Below are positions 34,216 to 44,885 of a DNA stretch of 64,000 nt, one piece after another; the stretch's first letter is position 1, and each line of letters starts with the position of its first letter. The stretch is from Delphinapterus leucas (lineage: Eukaryota; Chordata; Mammalia; Artiodactyla; Monodontidae), in contig NW_022098021.1 in NCBI RefSeq assembly GCF_002288925.2, positions 1,690,824 to 1,754,823 of the forward strand. Direction: 5' to 3'. A model generated the notes under the pieces. The model had not been told where the DNA came from and ran no database searches. It saw only the letters and a list, made by a program, of their open reading frames with translations. The position numbers and the translations under genes are program-made.

Positions 34216-35570
34216 TCCAGGGTAAAAAGGGACAAGTTACTGAAGCATAAGGCAGATTCACACGGCGTGAACGCTGGACGAGCTCTGTCTGTCTGCCAGC
34301 TTGTGGGTGAACAGTGTCACCCGGACCTCCTGTGGCTCCGCTGCTGTCCTCACTGGTGGGCTCGCTGGGTGAGTCACCGTCTGCAGAGCCCCGACCCAGA
34401 CGTCAGCTGGGTTACACCGGCCACAAGATCAGCCCCCACATGACGCCTTGGTGAGGAGCACGGCCGGGCAGGGTGGCTGGTGTCACACCGCCCGGGGTTG
34501 CAGGGTGGAGGGGTTAGGGACCAGGGCCGGGAAGCCCGCGGGCAGCTCCTAGGGGTCCCGGGGGGGGGGCCGAAGCAGAGCCTTGGGAGGTGAGGAGGGG
34601 TGGAGGGTTGAGGAGAATGGCAGAGGAAGGTGTGCAGGGTGCCCGCCTGGAGGGTCCAGAGGCCCCAGGGTTTCCAGTCATCCAGTTTCGGGTGACTGGT
34701 GCTCAGAGAGCCCAGGTGGGTGAGGACACGGGGGGCTTGCAGCACTTCCGGGTTTGGGGGTGACAGGGTGAAGCTGCCCCAGCTTCCCCTCGGCCTCTCA
34801 CAGACCACCGTTCCCTCCTCCCAGCGCCGGCCCCTCGGGCACGTCCCACGTCATCTAGTCCACGTGGTCCAGGAGGATGAAGTGTGTCGTCCTGCCCCTC
34901 CGCCTCCTGGGCCCTGGTCAGTCGTGGTTCTGGCATTGTGGACACCATTTGACAAAACCCGTTGTTAAGATTCACAGTAACAAAAGACCTGACAGCAGGG
35001 ATGGTTTTGATTCTGAGGAAATCCCAAGTTATGCATTAGCTCTAGTTTGTTTGCTCACCAGGGAGAGATCTGATGGCACGTCTCATTTTGATTCAGATAT
35101 GATGACGCCATGCAGAGCACGTGTGTGGTCGGTCCCGGCCCCCGGGCTGGGGGAGCTTCCAGAGCCGTGTCCTCCGTGGCTGTGGCCCATCCTCTTTCTC
35201 CGTAGACTTGGTGGGTGTGTGTCACATTTTAGTGACATGTCTTCCCAGGGCTCCTTCAATCCTGAGGTTCTCGTGTACTGTTCTAGGTGGGCTGTGGTTG
35301 CAGCTAACAAGAAAGATAAAGCAAACGGAGAGATGCTTCTTGGTTCTTGAATCTCAGGGTTACGATTAGCTGGAGGTGATTATTTTCACACTTTGAAACT
35401 ACGAATATATGAATAGTATTTGGGGTTTGTTTTCCCCAAGGGTACAAGGAAAGCTTTATGGCTAAGACATTAAAATACCTGGCCTAATGTGGATTCTGCT
35501 GTCTTGGGCTCTTTATGTCCCAGGTATTGGGGCTTCTGACGTGACCCAGTGACGCTCCCCCCCTTAGCAA
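34216..35570. other. No gene recognised; contains a 10-G run
   Basis: GC-rich from 34.3 to 34.9 kb with G10 at 34560-34569. Frames up to 157 codons lack family features. Confidence 0.5.
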
Positions 35571-35574
35571 GACC

Positions 35575-35910
35575 AGTGTCCGAGTTTCCCTCCATCCACC
35601 TCCACCTGTGTCAACCGAACCACCGCCTAAGACTTGGCTCAGGTGATGCGTCTCCCCCGAAAGCTCCCCGAAACCTCTAGCTGGAGATGATCCCCACCCC
35701 GCCTCCCCAGGACATTCTCCCACAGTCTGTTTCTTCTCATGTCCTCATCCTCTTTTCCTCATTTTTCTGGCACGTTTCACTCACTGATTTTTGTCACAGT
35801 TAATCTTCTGGTTCTGATCAGGAACTGTGTTTACTCTTTACATATTTCCCAAGCTTAATGACTTGCCTTGTGGTCACTGATACATAAAAATTGCTGGCTG
35901 ACTCACCAGT
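35575..35910 (+). repeat. L2 LINE 3' region (diverged)
   Basis: The order 'cttggctcaggtgatgcgtctcccccgaaagctccccgaaacc', 'cttttcctcatttttctggcacg' and 'gatcaggaactgtgtttactcttt' follows the L2 3' region (AGCTCAAATGTCACCTCC... GAGGGCAGGGACTGTGTCTTGT). Diverged but consistent over about 300 bases. Confidence 0.55.
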
Positions 35911-36454
35911 GAATCTCCATTCACTTATTAACTCAGCAGTGACTTACTGGGAGGGTCGGGGGCTGGAGGACACGTTTTGCCCAATGCGCTGGGTGGGCTC
36001 CTATGACGCGCTGGTCCCCCCATCCCGTCCCGTCCCTGCTTGATGTTGACGGTGGTTTGGGGGCTGGCTCGACTGCCCCTAAGTCTCATGTGGTGCCCGT
36101 CTACATCTCCAGGGCAGCCGTTCTGGATGGTCCTGCGGTTTCCCGGCCTCGATAGCCAGAATAAGCATGATTCTTGGGGAAGGTGGAGCTTGCTCTGTGA
36201 TAGGTGACGTACCTGCTACCCGGGGCGTGAGGGCTATAACTCAGTGTGATGAGCGTCACTAGCAAACACACGCGAATCGTGAGGGTGTCAGTGCTCAGAG
36301 CCAGGGTAGCAAACTACTTCCTGGTGAAGCTGCAAAGCCTGGCTTTGATGCTAAGAACAGGGCGGAAGGATGCAGTGCAGGTTGTCAGAGCAGTCGTTTC
36401 AGTGACATCTTGATGATTTTCCCATCATCAATATTTTTCTTTACTTCTTTTTTT
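35911..36454. other. No gene recognised
   Basis: Unique sequence immediately downstream (element sense) of the long L1. Nothing recognised. Confidence 0.5.
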
Positions 36455-36471
36455 TTCTTAAATAAAGCTTT
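36455..36471. repeat. Target-site duplication, left copy, of the long L1
   Basis: ttcttaaataaagcttt matches ttcttaaaggaagcttt at 43147-43163 at 15 of 17 positions. The copies bracket the L1 3' A-tail side and the L1 5' end. Confidence 0.75.
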
Positions 36472-36842
36472 CTTCTTTTTTAAAAAATATCTTTATTGGA
36501 GCATAATTGTTTTACAGTGGTATGTTAGTTGCTGCTGTATAACAAAGTGAATCAGCTATACGTATACATACATCCCCATATCTCCTCCCTCTTGCGTCTC
36601 CCTCCCACCCTCCCTATGCCACCCCTCTAGGTGGTCACAAAGCACCCAGCTGATCTCCCTGTGCTATGCGGCTGCTTCCCACTAGCTATCTATTTTACAT
36701 TTCGTAGTGTATATATATCCATGCCACTCTCTCATTTCGTCCCAGCTTACCCTCCCCCCTCCCCGTGTCCTCAAGTCCATTCTCTACATCTGCGTCTTTA
36801 TTCCTGTCCTGCCCCTAGGTTCTTCAGAACCATTTTTTTTTT
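36472..36842 (-). other. L1 3' UTR and A tail
   Basis: Follows the ORF2 stop at 36843-36845. The plus strand reads 'tctttattggagcataattgttttacagtgg', the complement of the familiar cetartiodactyl L1 end. The same block occurs as a separate plus-strand tail at 58433-58672. Confidence 0.9.
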
Positions 36843-39800
36843 TTAGATTCCGTATATATGTGTTAGCATACGGTATTTGTTTTTCTCTTTCTGACTTACT
36901 TCACTCTGTATGACAGACTTTAGGTCCACCCACCTCACTACAAATAACTCAATTTTGTTTCTTTTTATGGCTGAGTAATATTCCATTGTATATATGTGCC
37001 ACATCTTTTTTATCCATTCATCTGTTGATGGACACTTAGGTTGCTTCCATGTCCTGGCTATTGTAAATACAGCTGCAGTGAACATTGTGGTACAGGACTC
37101 TTTTTGAATTATGGTTTTCTCAGAGTATACACCCAGCAGTGGGATTGCTGGGTCGTATGGTAGTTCTATTTTTAGTTTTCTAAGGAACTTCCATACTGTT
37201 CTACATAGAGGCTGTATCAGTTTACATTCCCACCAACAGTGCAAGAGGGTTCCCTTTTCTCCACACCCTCTCCAGCATTTATTGTTTGTAGATTTTTTGA
37301 TGATGGCCATTCTGACTGCTGTGAGGTAGTCTACCTCACTGTAGTTTTGATTTGCATTTCTCTAATGATTAATGATGTTGAGCATCCTTTCATGCCTTTG
37401 TTGGCAATCTGTATGTCTTCTTTGGAGAGATGTCTGTTTAGGTCTTCCGCCCATTTTTGGATTGGGTTGTTTGCTTTTTTGATATTGAGCTGCATGAGCT
37501 GCTTGTAAATTTTGGAGATTAATCCTTTGTCAGTTGCTTCATTTGCAAATATTTTCTCCCATTCTGAGGGTTGTCTTTTCGTCTTGTTTATGGTTTCCTT
37601 TGCTGTGCAAAAGCTTTTAAGTTTCATTAGGTCCCATTTGTTTATGTTTGTTTTTATTTCCATTTCTCTAGGAGGTGGGTCAAAAAGGATCTTGCTATGA
37701 TTTACGTCATAGAGTGTTCTGCCTATGTTTTCCTCTAAGAGTTTTATAGTGTCTGGCCTTACGTTTAGGTCTTTAATCCATTTTGAGTTTATTCTTGTGT
37801 ATGGTGTTAGGGAGTGTTCTAATTTCATTCTTTTACATGTAGCTGTCCAGTTTTCCCAGCACCACTTATTGAAAAGGCTATCTTTTCTCCATTGTATATT
37901 CCTGCCTCCTTAATCAAAAATAAGGTGACCATATGTGCGTGGGTTTATCTCTGGGTTTTCTATCCTGTTCCATTGATTTATATTTCTATTTTTGTGCCAG
38001 TACCATACTGTCTTGATTATTGTAGCTTTGTAGTGTAGTCTGAAGTCCGGGAGCCTGATTCCTCCAGCTCCGTTTTTCTTTCTCAAGATTGCTTTGGCGA
38101 TTCGGGGTCTTTTTTGTTTCCATACAAATTGTGAAATTTTTTGTTCTAGTTCTGTGAAAAGTGCTATTGGTAGTTTGATAGGGATTGCATTGAATCTGTA
38201 GATTGCTTTGGGTAGTAGAGTCACTTTCACAATGTTGGTTCTTCCAATCCAAGAACATGGTATATCTCTCCATCTGTTTGTATCATCTTTAATTTCTTTC
38301 ATCAGTGTCATAGTTTTCTGCATACAGGTCTTTTGTCTCTTTAGGTAGGTTTTTTCATAGGTATTTTATTCTTTTTGTTGCAGTGGTAAATGGGAGTGTT
38401 TCCTTAATTTCTCTTTCAGATTTTTTGTTGTTAGTGTATAGGAATGCAAGAGATTTCTGTGCATTAATTTTGTATCCTGCTACTTTACCAAATTCATTGA
38501 GTAGCTCTAGTAGTTTTCTGGTAGCATCTTTAGGATTCTCTATGTATAGTATCATGTCATCTGCAAACAGTGACAGTTTTACTTCCTCTTCTCCAATTTG
38601 TATTGCTTTTATTTCTTTTTCTTCTCTGATTGCCGTGGCTAGGACTTCCAAAACTATGTTGAGTAATAGTGGTGAGAGTGGACATCCTTGTCTTATTCCT
38701 GATCTTAGAGGAAATGCTTTCAGCTTTCACCACTGAGAATGATGTTTGCTGTGATTTTGTCATATATGGCCTTTATTATGTTGAGGTAGTTTCCCTCTAT
38801 GCCCACTTTCTGGAGAGTTTTTATCATAAATGGGTGTTGAATTTTGTCAAAAGCTTTTTCTGCATCTATTGAGATGATCATATGGTTTTTCTTCTTCAGT
38901 TTGTTAATATGTTTTATCACATTGATTGATTTGCATATTTTGAAGAATCCTTGTATTCTTGGGATAAACCCCACTTGATCATGGTGTATGATCCTTTTAA
39001 TGTGCTGTTGGATTCTGTTTGCTAGTATTTTGTTGAGGATTTTTGCATCTATGTTCATCAGTGATATTGGCCTGAAGTTTTCTTTCTTTGAGACATCTTT
39101 GTCTGGTTTTGGTATCAGGGTGATGGTGACCTCGTAGAATGAGTTGGGGAGTGTTCCTCCCTCTGCTCTATTTTGGAAGAGTTTGAGAAGCATAGGTGTT
39201 AGCTCTTCTCTAAATGTTTGATAGAATTCGCCTGTGAAGCCATCTGGTCCTGAGCTTTTGTTTGTTGGAAGGTTTTTAATCACAGCCTCAATTTCAGTCC
39301 TTGTGATTGGTCTGTTTATATTTTCTATTTTTCCTGGTTCAGTCTCAGAAGATTGTGCTTTTCTGAGAATTTGTCCATTTCTTCCATGTTGTCCATTTTA
39401 TTGGCATATAGTTGCTTGTAGTAATCTCATTATCCTTTGTATTTCTGCAGTGTCATTTGTTACTTCTTTTTCATTTCTAATTCTATTGATTTGAGTCTTT
39501 TTTTTTTTCTTGATGAGTCTGGCTAATGGTTTATCAATTTTGTTTATCTCTCAAAGAACCAGCTTTGAGTTTTATTGATCTTTGCTATTGTTTCCTTCAT
39601 TTCTTTTTCATTTATTTCTGATCTGATCTTTATGATTTCTTTCCTTCTGCTAACTTTGGGTTTTTTTTTTGTTGTTCTTCTTTCTCTAATTGCTTTAGGT
39701 ATAAAGTTAGGTTGTTTATTTATTTTAAAATATTTATTTATTTATTTTTGGCTGCATTGGGTCTTCATTGCTGTGTGTGGGCTTTCTCTAGTTGCAGTGA

Positions 39801-40997
39801 GCAGGGGCTACTCTTCATTGTGGTGTGTGTGGGCTTCTCATTGTGGTGGCTTCTCTTGTTGCAGAGCACGGGCTCTAGGCACACGGGCTTCAGTAGTTGG
39901 GCTTGCGGGCTCTAGAGCGCAGGCTCAGTAGTTGTGGCGCATGGGCTTAGTTTCTCCGCTGCATGTGGGATCTTCCCGGACGAGGGATCGAACCCATGTC
40001 CCCTGCATTGGCAGGTGGATTCTTAACCACTGCGTTACCAGGGAAGTCTGGTTAGGTTGTTTATTTGAGATGTCTCTTGTTTCTTGTGGTAGGATTGTAT
40101 TGCTATAAACCTCCCTCTTAGAACTGCTTTTGCTGCATCCCATAGGTTTTGGGCAGTCGTGTTTTCATTGTCATTTGTTTCTAGGTATTTTTTGATTTCC
40201 TTTTGATTTCTTCAGTGATTTCTTGGTTATTTAGTAGTGTATTGTTTTGCCTCCATGTATTTGTAGTTTTTACAGATTTCTTCCTGTAATTGACATTTCA
40301 TCTCATAGCGTTGTGGTCGGAAACGATACTTGATATGACTTCAATTTTCTTAAATTTACCAAGGCTTGATTTGTGACCCAAGATATGATCTATCCTGGAA
40401 AATGTTTATGGGCACTTGAGAAGAAAGTGTATTCTGTTGTTTTTGGATGGAATGTCCTATAAATATCAGTTAAGCCCATCTTGTTTAATATGTCCTTTAA
40501 AGTTTGTGTTTCCTTATTTATTTTCATTTTGGATGATCTGTCCATTGGTGAAAGTGGGGTGTTAAAGTCCCTTACTATGATTTTGTTACTGTTGATTTCC
40601 CCTTTTATGGCTGTTAGCATTTGCCTTATGGACTGAGATGCTCCTTTGTTGGGTTCATAAATATTTACAATTCTTATATCTTCTTCTTGGATTGATCCCT
40701 TGGTCATTATGTAGTGTGCTTCTTTGTCTCTTGTAACAGTCTTTATCTGAAAGTCTATTTTGTCTGATATGAGAATTGTTACTCCAGCTTTCTTTTGATT
40801 TCCATTTGCATGGAATATCTTTTTCTGTCCCTCACTTTCAGTCTATATGTGTCCCTAGGTCTGAAGTGGGTCTCTTGTAGACAGAATATATATGGGTCTT
40901 GTTTTTGTATCCATTCAGCCAGTCTGTGTCTTTTGGTTGGAGCATTTAATCCATTTACATTTAAGGAAGTTATCGATGTGTATGTGCCTATTACCAT
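36843..40997 (-). pseudogene. LINE-1 ORF2 (endonuclease-reverse transcriptase) pseudogene
   Basis: In a working L1, ORF2p nicks target DNA and reverse-transcribes L1 RNA at the nick. Excluding the nested SINE, this copy spans about 1275 codons, the normal size. The N-terminal endonuclease part begins at 40997 (SLNVNGLNAP and LQETHF are visible in 40779-40997). The SINE cuts in after roughly codon 316, past the endonuclease. The reverse transcriptase part retains the FADDMILY catalytic motif (about 38553-38570), and the C-terminal cysteine region retains [10 protein letters not shown] and LPYDPAIP (36843-37310). The frame is now split into at least seven pieces (40997-40779, 40707-40390, 39283-38720, 38651-38355, 38323-37910, 37828-37331, 37310-36843). 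It ends HIYGI then TAA. It is non-functional. Confidence 0.93.
39722..40050 (-). mobile_element. CHR-type SINE, long form, inserted in L1 ORF2
   Basis: The plus strand begins with the tail 'tattttaaaatatttatttatttatttttggctgc', runs through 'ctctagttgcagtgagcagggg' and 'gctctagagcgcaggctcag', and ends 'accactgcgttaccagggaagtc'. A 16-bp target-site duplication gttaggttgtttattt is exact at 39706-39721 and 40051-40066. CpGs are largely decayed to TG/CA compared with the compact copies. Confidence 0.96.
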
Positions 40998-41055
40998 TTT
41001 CTTAATTGTTTTGGGTTTGTTATTGTAGGTCTTTTCCTTCTCGTGTGTTTCCTGC

Positions 41056-41957
41056 CTAGAGAAGTTCCTTTAGCATTTGTTGTAAAGCTGGTTTGGTAGT
41101 GCTGAATTCTCTTAGCTTTTGCTTGTCTGTAAAGGTTTTAATTTCTCTGATGAATCTGAATGAGATCCTTGCTGGGTAGAGTAATCTTGGTTGTAGGTTT
41201 TTCCCTTTCATCACTTTAAATATGTCCTGCCACTCCCTTCTGGCTTTCTGGCTTGCAGAGTTCCTGCTGAAAGATCAGCTGTTAACCTTATGGGGATTCA
41301 CTTGTATATTATTTGTTGTTTTTCCCTTGCTGCTTTTAATATTTTTTCTTTGTATTTAATTTTTGATAGTTTGATTAATATGTGTCTTGGTGTGTTTCTC
41401 CTTGGGTTTATCCTGTATGGGACTCTCTGTGCTTCCTGGACTTGATTGACTATTTCCTTTTCCATATTAGGGAAGTTTTCAATTATAATCTCTTCAAATA
41501 TTTTCTCAGTCCCTTTCTTTTTCTCTTCTTCTTCTGGGACCCCTATAATTCAAATGTTGATGCGTTTAATATTGTCCCAGAGATCTCTGAGACTGTCCTC
41601 AATTCTTTTCATTCTTTTTTCTTTTTTCTGCTCTGTGGTAGTTATTTCCACTCCTTTATCTTCCAGGTCACTTATCCGTTCTTCTGCCTCAATTATTCTG
41701 CTATTAATTCCTTCTAGAGAATTTTAAATTTCATTTATTGTGTTGTTTATCATTGTTTGTTTGCTCTTTAGTTCTTCTAGGTCCTTGTTAAACGTTTCTT
41801 GTATTTTCTCCATTCTATTTCCAAGATTTTGGACCATCTTTACTATTATTACTCTGAATTCTTTTTCAGGTAGACTGCCTGTTTCCTCTTCATTTGTTTG
41901 GTCTGGTGGGTTTTTGCCTTGCTCCTTCATTTGCTGTGTGTTTCTCTGTCTTCTCAT
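41056..41957 (-). pseudogene. LINE-1 ORF1 (RNA-binding protein) pseudogene
   Basis: ORF1p forms a trimeric coiled coil that packages L1 RNA. The remnant opens at 41957 with an MRRQRNTQQMKEQGK-type N-terminus and reads 77 codons, including a coiled-coil-like stretch rich in Glu, Lys and Leu near 41724-41830, before a TAA. Downstream sequence continues to resemble the ORF1 RNA-recognition and C-terminal parts up to a TAG at 41056-41058. It does so only across further stops and at least one frameshift: 902 bases is not a multiple of three. Span and order fit the usual 300-odd codons of the family. ORF2 begins 58 bases further on. Confidence 0.88.
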
Positions 41958-43146
41958 TTTGCTTAACTTACTGTGTTTGGGGTCTCCTTTTCACAGGCTG
42001 CAGGTTTGTAGTTCCCGTTGTTTTTGGTGTCTGCCCCTAGTGGCTAAGGTTGGTTCAGTGGGTTGTATAGGCTTCCTGGTGGAGCAGGCTGGTGACTGTG
42101 TTCTGGTGGATGAGGCTGGATCTGGTCTTTCTGGTGGGCAGGACCACGTCCGGTGGTGTGTTTTGGGGTGTCTGTGACCTTATTATAATTTTAGGCAGCC
42201 TCTCTGCTAATGGGTGGGGTTGTGTTCCTGTCTTGCTAGTTGTTTGGCATAGGGTGTCCTGTACCGTAGCTTGCTTGTTGTTGAGTGGAGCTGGGTCTTA
42301 GCATTGAGATGGAGATCTCTGGGAGAGCTTTCACCGTTTGCTATTACATGGAGCCAGGAGGTCTCTGGTCGACCAATGTCCTGAACTTGGCTCTCCCACC
42401 TCAGAGGCATAGGCCTGACACCCAGCTGGAGCACAGAGAGCCTGTCAGCCACACGGTTCAGAAGAAAAGAAAAAAAGAAAGAAAGAAAGAAAAACATAAT
42501 AAAGTTATTAAAATAAAAAAATATTAAAAATAAAAAGTAATTAAAAAAGAGAATAAAAAGAAAGAACAACCAAACCAAAAAACAAATCTACCAATGATAA
42601 CAAGTGCTAAGAACTATACTAAAAAAAAAGAAAAAAATTGGATAGACAGAATCCTAGGACAAATGTTAAAAGCAAAACTATACAGACAAAATCACACAAA
42701 GGAGCATATACATACACACTCACAAAAAGAGAAGAAAGTATATATACCTATATATAAAAAAAAGGAAGAGAGCAACCAAATCAATAAACAAATCTACCAA
42801 TGATAATAAATTCTAAATACTAAGCTAAGATAAGCATAAGACCTGAAACAAATTAGATGCAGAAAGCAAACCCCAAGTCTATAGTTGCTCCCAAAGTCCA
42901 CCGTGTCAATTTTGGGATGATTCGTTGTCTATTCAGGAATTCCAGAGATGCAGGGTACATCAAGTTGATTGTGGAGATTTAATCCGCTGCTCCTGAGGCT
43001 GCTGGGAAGTCTGAGGTCTTCTGCCAGCGTGCAGTAGGTGTTCCGTAGGAGTTGTTCCACATGTAGATGTATTTCTGATGTATTTGTGGGGAGGAAGGTG
43101 ATTTCCACGTCTTACTCCTCCGCCATCTTGAAGGTCTCAAGGTTCG
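41958..43146 (-). promoter_or_regulatory. L1 5' UTR with internal promoter region
   Basis: About 1.19 kb between the element 5' end and ORF1. The extreme 5' end carries CAAGATGGC on the minus strand (43122-43130), a match to the YY1 site that positions the L1 start. It lies about 16 bases from the boundary, as in other mammalian L1s. The middle (42460-42840) is A-rich on the plus strand and contains a diverged duplicated block (see 42565-42810). Confidence 0.8.
42565..42810. repeat. Diverged direct repeat inside the L1 5' UTR (spacing 206 bp)
   Basis: acaaatctaccaatgataa occurs at 42582-42600 and again at 42788-42806. The upstream flanks (gaacaaccaaaccaaaaa and gagcaaccaaatcaataa) are also similar, and downstream similarity fades over about 30 bases. 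Two partial units only. Confidence 0.8.
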
Positions 43147-43163
43147 TTCTTAAAGGAAGCTTT
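43147..43163. repeat. Target-site duplication, right copy, of the long L1
   Basis: ttcttaaaggaagcttt pairs with 36455-36471 (15 of 17 identical) and sits directly outside the 5' end of the L1. Confidence 0.75.
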
Positions 43164-44812
43164 ATATCATCTTGTAAGGGAAAAGGTAGCACCTTACAGC
43201 ACAAACACGCGACTCCCAGGTGGATCATTGTTTCCACATAACACCCAGCGCCCCCAGATCCACACTGGGAAACACTCACCTGGCTAAGGAGACCCGGGTG
43301 GAGAGAGGCCTTTCTGCCCACTAAGTTGGGTGGTTTGGGGAACGTTACTTAGGTCTTCGAGTTTCCATTTCCTCGTCAGAGAAAAGGGGATGGTGAAGCC
43401 TCCTTTGGAGTTGCTGCATCACAACAGGCAAAGTCATACTGAGCCCCACGCCTGGAAACAAAGGCACAGAGGGGAGGTAATTCGAGGGCTTCTTTGTTTT
43501 TCCCAGTGAGCAAGTGTGGTGAGAATTTTTATCAGGGAAAGCGACCAGCCAGCCCTGGAAGTGCTGTCACAGATCCCACTCTCGTTGAACCGGAACCTCA
43601 TGCCTTTGGACTGGAGCCATTTCACACGTGAGGGTGGGGAGAGTCTGTGAAGGTTGGTGCCTTCTTCCCTGTAGCCAAGATCTGGTGTCAGGAGCTCGGC
43701 AATAAGCTCTTCCAACTCGCACGGCTGCTTCCCTCCCTGACGTCTTCCTGGGCCCACGGCCTCCACCCCAGGCTCCTCTGCAGCCTCGGGATGCCGGCGT
43801 CTCCTCACCTGATCCCGGGGGCCCTTCCGTAGCTGGAGGAAGGGTCTGAGGCGTGCCACCACCTGGGCCCAGGGGTGGGGTGCCTTCCGGGGCCTCTGGC
43901 TCTGGCCACCTTGGAGCCTTTGCCCTGTCCCTGGTGTGGGCCACGTCCCCTGCCCCCAGTGACCTTCAGGAGCCAGGAGGCAGTCACCGCAGGACCTGTG
44001 GTCCTTCTGCTGGTTGTGGTGTCACCAGAGCAACCAAGGAAAAGAGGGCAGTGCGCACTTATCAAGGCTGGAGAGACAGTGCCGGGCGCTGGTCGTTCAC
44101 ATCGCGGGGCAGGAGCCAGACGCTTTATTGTGGGCAGTTGGGTGTTTAAAGCAGACACTCTAGTGGCCATATCATTCCCCCAAGTCCTCCCACTATACTG
44201 AGAGGCGGGTGAGGTCACAGGAAATGGAGAGCCTGCTTCTCCCAGGCCGGTTATGAAGCCGAGTGACAAGCACCTCCCAATTCAACCACTGGGAGTGCAT
44301 TTGTAAGTCACTTAATTGGAACTCAGAACTCACTTATCTTATACCTTTTCATAATTATTTTATGATGGTTTTAATGAAGGTCAGACACTGGACAAGGCTA
44401 GAAAACACTTTAACTCATGTTGTAACTCATTTCGCAATGCAAAGTAAAGGAGATACAGTGTTTGCTGTCTTTGTAATTAAATTACAAGAAGTCAGCTATG
44501 AAAACAGTGTAGCATGTTTAGATTGCTGTCTAGTGCTTTAGAAAAGTGGGTCTGCACTTAGGGCAGCCTGGGGCTCTTTGCTTGTGAAGATAGGGTTTCC
44601 CGGCCAATTTTTCAGGCCTGTAGAGTAAATGGCCCAGCTCATGCATAAGTGGCTAACATAGAATGAGGCAGAGGTAGGATTTCATAAATGTGAACTTCCC
44701 ACCAGTTGTCAGGAGGAAGTAAATGTTATACTATAGACAGAATTCCAGAAAGAACTTACGTTAAGTTGGCTGACAAAAAATGCAGGTTACAAAGGTGGTA
44801 GCTACTATACTA
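43164..44812. other. No gene recognised
   Basis: Mixed unique DNA. Frames of 125-154 codons on the minus strand at 43.4-44.3 kb overlap one another and plus-strand frames in GC-rich sequence. No domain recognised. A short MIR-like phrase near 43350-43400 (gtttccatttcctcgtcagag) is too small to call. Confidence 0.5.
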
Positions 44813-44813
44813 G

Positions 44814-44847
<34 letters not shown>

Positions 44848-44848
44848 A
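44813..44848. repeat. (TCTA)n microsatellite
   Basis: About nine uninterrupted tetranucleotide units, followed by decayed TCTA/GATT-like sequence to about 44885. The uninterrupted core makes it a likely polymorphic marker. Confidence 0.95.
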
Positions 44849-44885
44849 TCTATATGTCTGTTAGTCTATTGATCGATTGATCTGT

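Larger units (their letters stand above)
36472..43146 (-). mobile_element. Near-complete LINE-1, inactivated, with nested SINE
   Basis: A minus-strand L1 with all parts in order: 5' UTR (43146-41958), ORF1 relic (41957-41056), a spacer of 58 bases, ORF2 relic (40997-36843) and 3' UTR with A tail (36842-36472). Excluding the 329-bp SINE at 39722-40050, it is about 6.35 kb, the length expected for a cetartiodactyl L1. Flanking 17-bp copies (36455-36471 and 43147-43163) differ at two positions, so the insertion is old enough to have accumulated mutations. Both reading frames are broken by frameshifts and stops, and it should be unable to retrotranspose on its own. Confidence 0.93.

Noticed and set aside
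37111..41727. Many plus-strand frames of 60-118 codons rich in Phe, Leu and Ser
   Set aside because: They are antisense shadows of the L1 ORF1 and ORF2 relics.
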